Shown: positions 25,644-34,307 of the stretch, in pieces
How the letters are laid out: every line of letters begins with the position of its first letter
How positions within the stretch are numbered: the stretch's first letter is position 1
DNA from: Nocardioides sp. Soil805
GTDB taxonomy: Bacteria > Actinomycetota > Actinomycetes > Propionibacteriales > Nocardioidaceae
Direction: 5' to 3'
Length of the DNA stretch: 64,000 nucleotides
NCBI RefSeq assembly: GCF_001429625.1
Contig: NZ_LMSU01000003.1
Location: 145,148-209,147, forward strand
Program-made: the position numbers and the translations under genes
Notes under the pieces: model-generated
The model's database searches: none
Seen by the model: the letters and a program-made list of their open reading frames with translations, nothing else
Told to the model about the DNA's origin: nothing

Positions 25644-26567
25644 ATGATCACTGTTGAGTCACTGACCCGGAGGTACCCTTCGACAGGCTCAGGACGGCGC
25701 GCCGGCTTCACCGCCGTCGACAGCGTCTCCTTCACCGCCCAGCCCGGCCGTGTGACCGGTTTCCTCGGTCCGAACGGCGCCGGCAAGTCCACCACGATGC
25801 GCGTGATGGTCGGTCTGACCGTCCCGACGTCCGGCTCCGCGACCATCAACGGAGAACGGTTCGCCGACCTCCCCAACCCCGGCCTCGAGGTGGGCGTCCT
25901 GCTGGACGCCTCCGCGCAGCACGCCGGTCGCACCGGCCGCGAGATCCTCGCGGTCGCCGCCGCCACGATGGGCCTGCCCGACTCTCGCGTCGACGAGATG
26001 CTCGAGCTGGTGAGCCTGACACCCACCGAGGCGAAGCGCCGGGTGCGCCACTACTCGCTGGGCATGCGTCAACGGCTCGGTATCGCCACGGCACTCCTCG
26101 GAGACCCCCGGGTGCTGATCCTCGACGAGCCCGCCAACGGACTCGACCCCGCCGGGATCCGGTGGATGCGCGACCTGCTGACGGGCTTCGCCAGCCGGGG
26201 CGGCACCGTGCTGCTGTCCTCGCACCTGCTGCACGAGATCGAGGTCATCGCCGATGACCTGGTCGTCATCGGCAACGGCAGGATCGTCGCGTCGGGCACC
26301 AAGGACGAGCTCCTCTCCGCGGCCGGCACGCTGGCCCGCTCGACGTCACCGCGCGACCTCGCTCACGCGCTCGAGGAGGCCGGGGTCCCCAGCACGCTCG
26401 CCGGGGACGGTTCGGTCCGCACCGATGCCGACCCCGCTCGGGTCGGGGCCGTGGCCCTGACCGCCGGCATCGCCCTCACCGAGCTCCGGTCCGCCGAGGG
26501 CGCCGGGCTCGAAGACATGTTCCTGTCGCTCACTGCCGACACCCAACGAGAAGGAGCTGCGGCATGA
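25644..26567 (+). CDS. ABC transporter ATP-binding protein
   Basis: 307 aa from the ATG at 25644 (CGAGGG upstream). Walker A GPNGAGKST, the signature-like YSLGMRQRLGIATALL and Walker B VLILDEPANGLDP are intact, followed by SSHLLHEIEVIADDLVVIG. The family is multidrug/bacitracin-type exporters. Residues 11-20 (YPSTGSGRRA) are extra compared with the usual RRYG..TAVDDVSF start and correspond to an inserted short repeat. The gene overlaps the permease by ATGA. It is divergent from the two-component system. Confidence 0.93.
   Translation: MITVESLTRRYPSTGSGRRAGFTAVDSVSFTAQPGRVTGFLGPNGAGKSTTMRVMVGLTVPTSGSATINGERFADLPNPGLEVGVLLDASAQHAGRTGREILAVAAATMGLPDSRVDEMLELVSLTPTEAKRRVRHYSLGMRQRLGIATALLGDPRVLILDEPANGLDPAGIRWMRDLLTGFASRGGTVLLSSHLLHEIEVIADDLVVIGNGRIVASGTKDELLSAAGTLARSTSPRDLAHALEEAGVPSTLAGDGSVRTDADPARVGAVALTAGIALTELRSAEGAGLEDMFLSLTADTQREGAAA
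25677..25693. repeat. Dispersed actinobacterial short repeat inside a coding region
   Basis: CCTTCGACAGGCTCAGG is a short element that I recall as widely scattered, mostly between genes, in Nocardioides and other high-GC bacteria. Here it lies in frame in the ABC ATPase and encodes the PSTGSG peptide. The dispersal is from general knowledge and was not checked. Confidence 0.6.
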
Positions 26568-27376
26568 CCGCCATGACCATCCCCACCGACACCGCGCAGG
26601 TCACACCGGTCCGCCGGACCGCTCGGCCCATCCCGACCAGCCAGCTCGTCAGGGTCGAGCTCCGCAAGATGTTCGACACGCGCTCGGGATTCTGGATGCT
26701 CGTCAGCATCGGCGTCCTGTCGGCCATCGCGGCCGGGTCGGTCGTCGTCTTCGCTCCCGACAGTGACATCACCTACGCGACCTTCGTGAGGGCGAGCGGG
26801 TTCCCGATGTCGGTGATCCTGCCGATGATCGCGATCCTGGCTGTCACCAGCGAGTGGAGCCAGCGCAGCGGGCTGACGACGTTCACGCTGGTGCCGAGCC
26901 GCGGCCGGGTGATCGGCGCCAAGGGGATCGCGACCGTGCTGGTGGGGCTCGGCTCCGTCGCGCTCGCCTTCGCTGTGGGCGCCCTCGGCAACCTGGCCGG
27001 CTCCGCACTCGCCGGCGTCGACACCGTCTGGGACGTGTCGTGGTCCATCGCCCCCCAGATCGTGCTCGGCAACCTGGTCGGCATGGCGATCGGCTTCACG
27101 CTCGGCGTCGTCATGCGCAACTCCGCGGCGGCGATCGTCGGCTACTTCGTCGTCTCACTGGTCATGCCGGGCATCCTGGTGCTCCTCGCCCAGGTGCGCT
27201 CGTGGTTCGAGGACCTGCAGCCGTGGATCGACTGGAACTACACGCAGGTGGAGCTCTTCGAGGGCGCCACGAACACCGGTGAGGAATGGGCGATGCTCGG
27301 CTCGACCACGATGATCTGGATCGTCATTCCGCTCATCGTCGGATTGCTGTTCCTGCGCCGCTCCGAGGTCAAGTAG
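26564..27376 (+). CDS. ABC-2 type transporter permease
   Basis: A 270-aa protein with six hydrophobic segments (GFWMLVSIGVLSAIAAGSVV; MSVILPMIAILAVTSEW; VLVGLGSVALAFAVGALGNL; IVLGNLVGMAIGFTLGVVM; IVGYFVVSLVMPGILVLLA; WIVIPLIVGLLFLRRSEVK). SEWSQRSGLTTFTLVPSRGR after TM2 is a typical loop of this permease class. It pairs with the ATPase directly upstream (4-bp overlap) and is likely controlled by the neighbouring two-component system. Confidence 0.92.
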   Translation: MTAMTIPTDTAQVTPVRRTARPIPTSQLVRVELRKMFDTRSGFWMLVSIGVLSAIAAGSVVVFAPDSDITYATFVRASGFPMSVILPMIAILAVTSEWSQRSGLTTFTLVPSRGRVIGAKGIATVLVGLGSVALAFAVGALGNLAGSALAGVDTVWDVSWSIAPQIVLGNLVGMAIGFTLGVVMRNSAAAIVGYFVVSLVMPGILVLLAQVRSWFEDLQPWIDWNYTQVELFEGATNTGEEWAMLGSTTMIWIVIPLIVGLLFLRRSEVK

Positions 27377-27703
27377 TCGCACACAGGCGGCGGAACCGCC
27401 GTTTCGTGGTGGACCGGCCAGCGTGCGGGCGAGTCGAGCCCGGAGAGCTCACACACGACCTGAGGCAGGATCACCCTCGAGCAGTCTTCGCGCCCGAGGA
27501 CGACCTCCCGCCCGGCCCCGGGCGAGTGGGTTGTGAGTGACCGCGCCGGGAGGGTCCTCGACCGCTTCGCAGGCTGGGACGACGCGCGGGACTGACACTC
27601 AGTCCAGGAACATCCGGATCTGCCTCGATGGGGACGGCTACGCTCGTGCTGCAAGGTCGGAGCCCTCGCGACTCCTGCCCACCCGGCGACAGGAGATCAA
27701 TCG
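27377..27703. other. Intergenic region, no gene seen
   Basis: I see no convincing gene or RNA here. The end just before 27704 carries GACAGGAGATCAATCG, a good ribosome binding site for the 25-aa frame that follows. Confidence 0.5.
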
Positions 27704-27781
27704 ATGGCTCACGTCCTCGGAGCGCTTGCGGCTCTCGCTGCCGGACTCGCCTTCATCTGGATGATGCAGAGGCGCGCATAG
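27704..27781 (+). CDS. Possible 25-aa membrane peptide
   Basis: A short frame beginning MAHVLGALAALAAGLAFIWM and ending QRRA: one hydrophobic helix with a basic end. AGGAG sits 8 bp before the ATG, an unusually good match for this region. No homologue is known to me. It could be a real small membrane protein or a chance frame. Confidence 0.35.
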   Translation: MAHVLGALAALAAGLAFIWMMQRRA

Positions 27782-27975
27782 CGATCTGACATGAGGTCTC
27801 AGGCCTCATGGAGCATCCGGCTCTGCCGCGACGTGCGCAGACCTGCCGATGTGGTCGTGCGCGGGTGTGCCACGTCCGGCGCGCCTGGACGTGCGGCGTG
27901 CCGTTTGACACCTCGTGCCTGCGACTGGGCGCGGACTCCGACTTCCTCGTCACGCGGGGCAGATGATCGTTCGGA

Positions 27976-29079
27976 TCATCGCTCGGACTGGATCGTCATG
28001 TGCCATGTCCAGAGAGCCGCGAGGTCCGTCCTCCAGACGGTCGGCACCCCTCTGTGCTGCAGGTGGACCGCACACCGCGGGGCGTCACCGGGTGCTGCGC
28101 TTGCCGTGATCGTCATGGTGACCACGCTGTCCTCGGTCAACAGGCGGGGTCGCTGGTCGAGTGGATACGGTCGAGACGGACTGGCGTCGACCTCTGGCAC
28201 CCAGTTCCAGGCCATGACGAGGTGTCGTGGTCCGTGGAGCTCGAGCAACGTCGTCACGATGTGGCCGACGCTGTCGTACGCACCCTCGAGCTCAGGCAGG
28301 GTCGCGTCGTAGTACGCGGGCCGGCCGACCCTGTCGCCGGACCCCGACACGCCACGGCACGGAGGCCATGCGAACGTGTACCGGAGGCGGTTGAACAACG
28401 TGGTTGGCGTGCCCGGAAGGTCGAGGTCGAGGGAGATGTCACCGACGTCCCCGGGGATGGGTCGCGATCCAGGCTGGCGCCGCAGGTCACGTACAAGCGC
28501 CCTGGCTGCTTGGAGACCCGGCTCGTGCTCGGACGGCCGCACCGGCTCCGGGGGGTCCAGGAGCTCGCGCGCATGGCGACTGTCCTGCCGCAGGATGACG
28601 GCGGGAGTCGCCGCGGCGGGCCACACCTCGACGAGGAAGTGCTCCAGGGCCTCCCAGTCCTCTGGCTCGTCCTCGTCCGGAAAGGAAGTGGACCGCTCGT
28701 ATCCCTCCGTGCGCCCGCGCGCTGCAAGTCGCATGCGATAGGTCCCGGACGGCACCTGGAGGGAAGCGACGTAGCCCTCGACGACCTCGTTCAGGCTCAT
28801 CTCGCCCATGGCCGTGACGGACACCTCGACAATGTCCTCCCAGCGCCCGTCTGGATCGCCAGGGTCGTCGTCCGACAATCGCGCGGTGATGGCGAAGGGA
28901 CCCCACTGCGATCCACCGGACGCGAAGAACCCAGAGAGTTCTGCGTCGGTATCGGGCCACCAACGGACCAACGTGTTGTCCTCGATCGCCTGGCTCGCCG
29001 AAAGCGCAGGGACCATGCCCTCGATCACGAACCCGCCGTGACTGGACTCGATGTTGACCGTGACCTCGCGCCTGTCCAC
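27976..29079 (-). CDS. Uncharacterised protein
   Basis: About 367 aa from the GTG at 29079; a start about 50 bp further upstream is also possible and the ribosome site is weak. The N-terminal half reads VNIESSHGGFVIEGMVPALS, TLVRWWPDTDAELSGFFASG and WEDIVEVSVTAMGEMSLNEV, a compact beta-rich domain with many acidic residues. The C-terminal half has YTFAWPPCRG and HLVMAWNWVPEV. There is no signal peptide or membrane helix, and no family was recognised. It is a single gene. Confidence 0.6.
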   Translation of the reverse strand: MDRREVTVNIESSHGGFVIEGMVPALSASQAIEDNTLVRWWPDTDAELSGFFASGGSQWGPFAITARLSDDDPGDPDGRWEDIVEVSVTAMGEMSLNEVVEGYVASLQVPSGTYRMRLAARGRTEGYERSTSFPDEDEPEDWEALEHFLVEVWPAAATPAVILRQDSRHARELLDPPEPVRPSEHEPGLQAARALVRDLRRQPGSRPIPGDVGDISLDLDLPGTPTTLFNRLRYTFAWPPCRGVSGSGDRVGRPAYYDATLPELEGAYDSVGHIVTTLLELHGPRHLVMAWNWVPEVDASPSRPYPLDQRPRLLTEDSVVTMTITASAAPGDAPRCAVHLQHRGVPTVWRTDLAALWTWHMTIQSER

Positions 29080-29267
29080 TCCACGACCGTAACGCCAGGC
29101 ATCCCAGCACAGCGCCATCTCGTGCGGGTGCCCGTCTGAGGGGCCCTGCCACCATCCGGATCTGCCGCGTCGAAGGTAGTGACGCTGGCCCGGATGTGCC
29201 GCTGATCGTGCGCGACGGGCGCCGACGAGAGGACGTACCCGCCCTTGCGAGGAACTAGCGTCACGCC

Positions 29268-29618
29268 ATGCCCATCGTCGAGGTGACCCACGACCCTCTG
29301 ATCGCCACGGCACAGCTGCAGACCCTCGCCGAGGCTCTCCCGCACGCCGTCTCACTCGCTGTCGAATGTCCTGAGGAGCCGTACGACGGCATGCTGCAGC
29401 CGGGTGACGTGGAGGTCCGATTCCGCCCACGAGGTCCCTACGATGCCGGCGGGCTGGACATCGTCGTCGAGGTTCGGTCGAAGTGGTTCGCCAGTCGAGC
29501 GGAGACACGTCAGGAGCGGTGTGACCGACTCTGCAACGCGGTGGTCGAAGCCAGCGGGACGACCGAGGTCGGGGTGTACCTGTCCTTGCCGGTCGCCGCG
29601 TGGGCGCAAGGCGAGTGA
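29268..29618 (+). CDS. Uncharacterised 116-aa protein, tautomerase-like start
   Basis: It starts MPIVEVTHDPLIATAQLQTL, so Pro would be N-terminal after Met removal, as in tautomerase-superfamily enzymes. The middle has GDVEVRFRPRGPYDAGGLDI and VVEVRSKWFASRAETRQERC, then EVGVYLSLPVAAW. The two beta-alpha-beta halves would fit a tautomerase fold, but this is only suggestive. It stands alone between two minus-strand genes. Confidence 0.55.
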   Translation: MPIVEVTHDPLIATAQLQTLAEALPHAVSLAVECPEEPYDGMLQPGDVEVRFRPRGPYDAGGLDIVVEVRSKWFASRAETRQERCDRLCNAVVEASGTTEVGVYLSLPVAAWAQGE

Positions 29619-29652
29619 CAGGCACGACGTCGAGGACGTCCCGCATGGCCGT

Positions 29653-30384
29653 TCACAAGGCTGCGCGCACCACCAGGAACACCCCCGCTGCGATGCACGC
29701 CAGCGCCACGATCCGCCGGAGCCCTTCAGCGCGGATGCGTGTGGCCACCACCGCGCCGGCCACGACCCCGAGGGCGGCGACGCATCCGAGCACGGTGCCC
29801 TGGCGTACGTCGACCAGGCCCGTCTGCAGGTAGCCGGCCGAGCCAGCGACGACCACGGGCAGCTGCACCGCCTGGCTCGCCGCGACCGCCCGCAACGGCG
29901 GCACCCCCAGCGTCAGCAGCACCGGGACGAGCAGTACCGGCCCTCCGGTCCCGGTCAGCGCGGATCCGAACCCGACGAAGGCGCCGACCGTGACCAGCGC
30001 CGCCGTGCCCAGCTCGTCCCGCGTCTCCTTGGCGGCCCGGGGACGCAGCTGCTGTACACCGACGAACAGCGTGAGCGCCGCCAGCCCGAGCATGACGATC
30101 GATGCGGGCAGTCTCGCGTTGACGAGCGCACCGAGGAATGCCGCGGGTACGACCCCGATGGCCAGCCGGCCGACCATGCCCCACGGCACGACCCCCCGCC
30201 ACGCGTAGGCGACCGTGCCGACCACACCGGTGAACACGAAAGCCCACGTGCTCGTCGCAGTTGCCTCGTTGGCGGTCAGGCCGCCAAGGGCGACGAGCCC
30301 GGGCGGCAGCAGCACGCCACCGACGCCGACCATGCCGATGAGGACACCGACCACCACTGCGAGCACGGAAAGGGCGAGTCCCAC
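29653..30384 (-). CDS. TauE/SafE family sulfite/anion exporter
   Basis: 243 aa from GTG at 30384, chosen because GAAGGAG lies 8 bp upstream. The protein has about eight TM helices with the two-fold TauE repeat: VVVGVLIGMVGVGGVLLPPG and VGAFVGFGSALTGTGGPVLL. Family members export sulfite, sulfoacetate or other organosulfur anions. The substrate here is unknown. It lies just outside the left end of the island, and probably followed glnA before island insertion. Confidence 0.88.
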   Translation of the reverse strand: MGLALSVLAVVVGVLIGMVGVGGVLLPPGLVALGGLTANEATATSTWAFVFTGVVGTVAYAWRGVVPWGMVGRLAIGVVPAAFLGALVNARLPASIVMLGLAALTLFVGVQQLRPRAAKETRDELGTAALVTVGAFVGFGSALTGTGGPVLLVPVLLTLGVPPLRAVAASQAVQLPVVVAGSAGYLQTGLVDVRQGTVLGCVAALGVVAGAVVATRIRAEGLRRIVALACIAAGVFLVVRAAL

Positions 30385-30563
30385 GCAGCGGTCTCCTTCG
30401 GTCGGCAAGACGTCCCTCGCACGCTAGTGCCAGCCGGTCCGGGCGAGAGGAGCGCGTCACCGGCTCGTGGAGCGATGTCCTGCTCACTCCACCACCTGCC
30501 ACGGGAGGCAGCGGGCACCTGACGTCGCTTTCCGTGGGGCGTTCGCGCAGGCCGGCAACAGCG

Positions 30564-30601
30564 AACGCCGCCGATCGACCACGGGGTCGATCGACGGCGT
30601 T
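30564..30601. terminator. Hairpin, probably the original glnA terminator
   Basis: The arms AACGCCGCCGATCGACC and GGTCGATCGACGGCGTT pair at 16 of 17 positions around an ACGG loop. It lies about 65 bp past the truncated glnA 3' end at 30667 and closely resembles the hairpin at 55879-55918 behind the complete glnA. Confidence 0.7.
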
Positions 30602-30666
30602 CCTTCAGGCAGAGGCTGTCGTCACGGCTGCCCGGCGTTGCCGGACGGCCGCAGTCGGCAGCGGTC

Positions 30667-30682
30667 AGATGTCGTAGTAGAG
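30667..30682. other. attL: partial copy of the glnA 3' end
   Basis: AGATGTCGTAGTAGAG, read on the minus strand, encodes ..LYYDI then a stop (TGA ends at 30665), the same C-terminus as GlnA. The matching copy at 55987-56002 differs at one position. This is the expected distal attachment scar of an element inserted at the end of glnA. Confidence 0.65.
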
Positions 30683-30730
30683 ACCGACGATGGCCGCTGA
30701 CCTGCGAAAACGTGATGCTGAAGCGGTTAA

Positions 30731-30747
30731 TGTAACGACCATGTAAC
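30731..30747. repeat. Paired TGTAAC repeats beside attL
   Basis: TGTAACGACCATGTAAC: two TGTAAC units 11 bp apart, between attL and the integrase. The same arrangement occurs just inside the right end at 55841-55857. They are candidate arm-type integrase binding sites. Confidence 0.5.
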
Positions 30748-30779
30748 ACGCGAAACCCTCTCCCCGTCCGTCGTGGTCG

Positions 30780-31937
30780 TTATCGGGCGCTACTCGTGCT
30801 GTTTCGTGCTGCAGCGAATGCGGCATCGACTGCGCCTCTAGTGCGCTCGGAGCTGTCGGGCATCAGGTGCGTGTAGGTGCGCAGGGTGAAGCCTGGATCG
30901 CTATGCCCGAGGTACTCCGAGACGGCGCGGATGGACTCACCGGCGTCGAGCAGCACCGACGCGTACCAGTGGCGCAGGGCATGGCAGCCGTTGTCGCGGG
31001 TGGGCTCGACGTGGGCTTGCTTCTGAGCCGATCGCCAGAGACTGCTGTTGAAGTAGTTGCGGTTCAGCGCAGTGCCCTCGCGGGTGGTCAGTAGGAGCGG
31101 CACGGTCGCGCGCTCGAGGTTCTCCGGCGTCAGCCGCGGCAGGCTGACGCGCACAGGAGGGAACTCGGCGAGGTGCGCATTGACCTCGGCCGCAACGCTG
31201 GAAGGCAAGGGGACGGTCCGCGTCTTGCGACCTTTGGGCGGAGCGAACACGAGTTTGTTGCCGGCGAGGATGCGCACCTGGCGCTGGATGTCGACCGTGC
31301 CCGCGAGGAAGTTGAAGTCGTTGGGAGAGAGGCCGAAGATCTCACCCTGCCGCAGGCCCAGGCCCGAGCCCAACGTGACTAGGAGCCGGTAGCGCGGGGG
31401 CAGGGCGTCGTGCATGGCACTGACCTGCTCGACCGGCCACGGCACAACTCTGCGTCGAACTACAGACGGCCGCGTCACCGATCCGGCCCTGCACGGGTTC
31501 TTCGCGATGAGCTCGTCGTCCACGGCGGCGCTGAAGATCGCCGACACGTTCGCCAGGATGACGCGCCGGTAGGTGTCCGACAGGGCCAGCGAGCGCATCA
31601 GCCCTTGGATCGTGGATGGCTTGATCTGTCGCAGTTGGAGATGACCGATGACTGGGAGGACGTGGACCCGCAGCCGAAGTTCGGTTGCTTCGTAGGTGGT
31701 CCTGTCGAACGTTCTGTTCGCGAGCCACTCAGCGGCATAGTCGCGGAACATGACCCGCCCGGCGTCGACGTCGATGTAGGTGCCGCGGATCTTGTCCGTC
31801 TCGACCGTGCTGCGGAACGCTTCCGCGTCCGACTTCCGCCGGAACGACTTCCGTCGTTGACGCTCTTCGGGATCGCGGTAGTTGACGACGTAGCGAGGGC
31901 TACCGTCCGAGCCGCGCTTCGTGGTGATGCTGGCCAT
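30780..31937 (-). CDS. int: Tyrosine site-specific integrase
   Basis: A 385-aa phage-type integrase. The N-terminal AP2-like arm-binding part (GSPRYVVNYRDPEERQRRKS) and SAM-like core-binding domain are followed by the catalytic domain with GLRQGEI (Arg), a beta-hairpin Lys in PPKGRKTRTVPL, HALRHWYAS (HxxR), LGHS, and the nucleophile Tyr in FTLRTYTHLM. It should excise and insert the island at the glnA att site, which starts about 100 bp beyond its stop codon. Confidence 0.95.
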   Translation of the reverse strand: MASITTKRGSDGSPRYVVNYRDPEERQRRKSFRRKSDAEAFRSTVETDKIRGTYIDVDAGRVMFRDYAAEWLANRTFDRTTYEATELRLRVHVLPVIGHLQLRQIKPSTIQGLMRSLALSDTYRRVILANVSAIFSAAVDDELIAKNPCRAGSVTRPSVVRRRVVPWPVEQVSAMHDALPPRYRLLVTLGSGLGLRQGEIFGLSPNDFNFLAGTVDIQRQVRILAGNKLVFAPPKGRKTRTVPLPSSVAAEVNAHLAEFPPVRVSLPRLTPENLERATVPLLLTTREGTALNRNYFNSSLWRSAQKQAHVEPTRDNGCHALRHWYASVLLDAGESIRAVSEYLGHSDPGFTLRTYTHLMPDSSERTRGAVDAAFAAARNSTSSAR

Positions 31938-32007
31938 GAGAACCTCCGAGACGGTTCACGCTAGCTGTGACGACGGACAAGGGACAGCCGGTTGTGTAGT
32001 CCGGGCA

Positions 32008-32391
32008 TCACCGAGCGCCCCATCGAAGCGTCGGGCGCGTGGGGGAGCGATCGCGCTCCAGCTCACTAGCGACCGGAGACCACCGGGCATCGTCGAGCTT
32101 GCCGGCGTCGTGCCGCTCGCGCAGATCTCTCAGCACGCGCCGGCATGCCGCCGGCGACGCAAGCACTGCGAGCACGTGGTCGTCGAGGGAAGCATCGATC
32201 TGCACGAACTTGGTCGCAATAGCTCCGGCCGCCGCTGCTCGCCGCTCTTCAGATGCGGCGCGGCGACACTTCGCCGAGCACCAGCGCCGTGGGCGGCCAG
32301 GCAGTCTCGGATAGACGTCCGCCATTGACGAGCCGCACCTCGGGCAGGACCTCTGATTCTCGATCGGCTTGATCTCGTCTGGCTCGGTCAA
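32008..32391 (-). CDS. Small zinc-ribbon-like protein of the integrase module
   Basis: 127 aa from a TTG start at 32391 that overlaps the stop of the excisionase-like gene (TTGA), implying coupled translation. The N-terminal part has paired cysteines (SCPRCGSSMADVYPRLPGRP then WCSAKC), a probable zinc site. A helical C-terminal half follows (HVLAVLASPAACRRVLRDLR). The function is unknown. It lies between int and the HTH gene, so a recombination accessory role is inferred. Confidence 0.6.
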   Translation of the reverse strand: MTEPDEIKPIENQRSCPRCGSSMADVYPRLPGRPRRWCSAKCRRAASEERRAAAAGAIATKFVQIDASLDDHVLAVLASPAACRRVLRDLRERHDAGKLDDARWSPVASELERDRSPTRPTLRWGAR

Positions 32392-32690
32392 CGCTGCCGC
32401 TCGAGCTCGATCGTCCAAGAGATGACCGTTGATGCACGCCACCGCAGGTGCTTGCCGACGCGAAAGCCGGCCGGACCGTAGCCACTCGTCCGCCAGCAAT
32501 ACACGGTCTGCTTGGGCACCCCTAGGTAACTGGCGACCTCGTCGATTGTCCAGAGATCGCTGGCTTCCGCCGTCTCGCGGTTTCTGTGCGAGGTCGTTCG
32601 CGCGGGCGTGCGAGCCTTCGTCTGCGCGGCGGCCGCAGATGTGTCGTCCCAAAGAGTCGGCTGGGACGGATGGTCGGCGTTCTGATGCAT
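32388..32690 (-). CDS. HTH excisionase-like DNA-binding protein
   Basis: A 100-aa protein with a polar N-terminal ~45 residues, then a MerR/excisionase-type winged HTH: LWTIDEVASYLGVPKQTVYC, WRTSGYGPAGFRVGKHLRWR. This is the common 'helix-turn-helix domain' protein next to integrases and probably sets the direction of recombination (Xis role) or represses transcription. It is coupled to the downstream zinc-ribbon gene. Confidence 0.85.
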   Translation of the reverse strand: MHQNADHPSQPTLWDDTSAAAAQTKARTPARTTSHRNRETAEASDLWTIDEVASYLGVPKQTVYCWRTSGYGPAGFRVGKHLRWRASTVISWTIELERQR

Positions 32691-33212
32691 GGCGAGTGCT
32701 CCTCACGTGTGCCTCGGCGCTAGCCGTGGTCGTTTGTCGATGGGTGAGGAAGAAGCAAGGCGACCGAGAACGGATCGGACAGCTCGTCAGCGCGGCCGTC
32801 ACGGCAGGCGGTGTCCGTCCGTGGCGCCGCCATCATGCTGCGTTGTCCAGTCGTCAGCGTGCGAAGCCAATACCGCGGCACGCGGATGGCGTCGCGAATG
32901 CCTGGCTTGCTCCGAGTCGGCGACGTGGTGAGCGAGACGGTGAGCGGAATGGTGAGCGACTGCGTCAACGTCACGCTCAGCGCCTGCAGATTGTGCGAAC
33001 AAATGTGCGGGATCAGAGAGACACGGCATGGCGTCGACGGGCGGTTGGAATGGGTGAACGACAACTATCGATTGTCGAGCCAGGTAGTCAGGTGGCTTGG
33101 CCTCGCGTTCGGGCACCGTGCCCAGTCAGCTACACCAAGGCCGGCGTTAGTCCCGGCGCGGCCAACTACCGCAGGTGAAGCCTGCCGAGCGGGAGAGCCG
33201 CGGGTCGTTCAA
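32691..33212. other. Gene-free region with iteron-like repeats
   Basis: There is no convincing gene in this 522-bp gap upstream of the excisionase-like gene. It contains three GGTGAGC units (listed separately). Open frames here have no ribosome site and unusual composition. Confidence 0.5.
32927..32957. repeat. Three GGTGAGC repeats, 12-bp period
   Basis: GGTGAGC starts at 32927, 32939 and 32951, each followed by a 5-bp variable spacer. The same unit with the same period occurs at 40910-40928 and 54062-54104. Confidence 0.6.
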
Positions 33213-34295
33213 CTAGGTAGTCGGGTTCGGCGAAAGGCCCAAATCGCGTCGTATGCGCGCGTCATCCATGCCGGCCGCCACAGACCACTGCGTTGCGACG
33301 GCGTCCCACAGGTCCGGCCACGGCTGGTAGTTCCACCCCAAATAACGCTGCAGGCGGTCACCAAGCTCACGGACCACCAAGATGCCGGGAAGCGTGTGGT
33401 AGGCCACGGACTCAACTCGCTGCCAAGGCTTCATCTCGTGAGGGAGCGTGTACTCGCCGTAGATCAGCAGATGCGATCGGCGCGAATGGGCAACCGCCGA
33501 CATCGACCGCCACATCGTGATGCCCACGCCAGGTAGGACACTCTCAATGATCGAACTGGCCGAATCGTGACGCCCGTCCGGCGGCTTGATTCTGGGAGGT
33601 AGAAGGTCGCTCGACTTGTACCTGTTGAGATCGAATCCCGCGAACCCGGCGAAGTCGACCAGTTCTGCGAGCTCGGCTTCGCACTCCTCCTGCTCTTCCG
33701 AGCCCCGCCGCTCATTCGACGCTTCCTTGGTCTGCGCCATGTGCAGGTTTAGAGCTCGACGACGGCGCTCGCGTGATTCGACGCTAGGGTCGACAACGAA
33801 GCATCCGGTGGCCGCTGCCTCGAGTACGGAACGGGCAAGGGTGATCGGAGCTCGAAGCCGTTGCGACCCATCCACCAGTTGCGCGATTCCAGCCAAATTG
33901 TCAGAGACCGTGTGGAAGCACCGCTCTAGGTACTCGATTGCCCAGTCAGTGGGGTTGCGAGTCGGATTCGTCTCGAGCCAGTGAGTGCTGGACAGTTCAC
34001 GCGATTCGCAGAACGACTCAACCGCCGGAGCAATCTGCTCGCGATCGTCGAACGCCGTCGAGCCCTCAAGGGGAAGCCAGGCATAGGTCTGCCTCGGCGA
34101 GACGCCGCGCGTCTCACAAGCTTTGAGCCGCAAGAGTTCCGTCCAGTCATAGAGGAGCTGGGCGGCGTTACCGAGGGATTCCGAGAGCTGCTCCCCGCCA
34201 GGGCGCTGCGCCACTACACGAGCGTGTTCCGCAGTTGAGCGCTCAAGATCCCTCATGAACTTCTCTGCATCGAAGGGTGAGTTGTCGGCCGTCAT
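33213..34295 (-). CDS. Uncharacterised 360-aa island protein
   Basis: A soluble, mostly helical protein starting MTADNSPFDAEKFMRDLERS. Recognisable only by features: a charged region around residues 175-215 (ESRERRRRALNLHMAQTKEA; EEQEECEAELAELVDF) and a C-terminal part with MWRSMSAVAHSRRSHLLIYG. It resembles hypothetical proteins often found in islands, but no activity can be assigned. Codon use is less GC-biased than in the flanking core genes, consistent with transfer. A 53-aa gene lies 12 bp upstream, probably in the same operon. Confidence 0.65.
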   Translation of the reverse strand: MTADNSPFDAEKFMRDLERSTAEHARVVAQRPGGEQLSESLGNAAQLLYDWTELLRLKACETRGVSPRQTYAWLPLEGSTAFDDREQIAPAVESFCESRELSSTHWLETNPTRNPTDWAIEYLERCFHTVSDNLAGIAQLVDGSQRLRAPITLARSVLEAAATGCFVVDPSVESRERRRRALNLHMAQTKEASNERRGSEEQEECEAELAELVDFAGFAGFDLNRYKSSDLLPPRIKPPDGRHDSASSIIESVLPGVGITMWRSMSAVAHSRRSHLLIYGEYTLPHEMKPWQRVESVAYHTLPGILVVRELGDRLQRYLGWNYQPWPDLWDAVATQWSVAAGMDDARIRRDLGLSPNPTT

Positions 34296-34307
34296 CGTCC
34301 CGCCGCG

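Noticed and set aside
32927-32957. CRISPR array from short regular repeats
   Set aside because: Units are 7 bp with 5-bp spacers and there are no cas genes; too short for CRISPR.
32720-33064. A 114-codon minus-strand frame containing the GGTGAGC repeats
   Set aside because: No ribosome site; the Leu/Thr/Ser pattern comes from the repeat; no recognisable domain.
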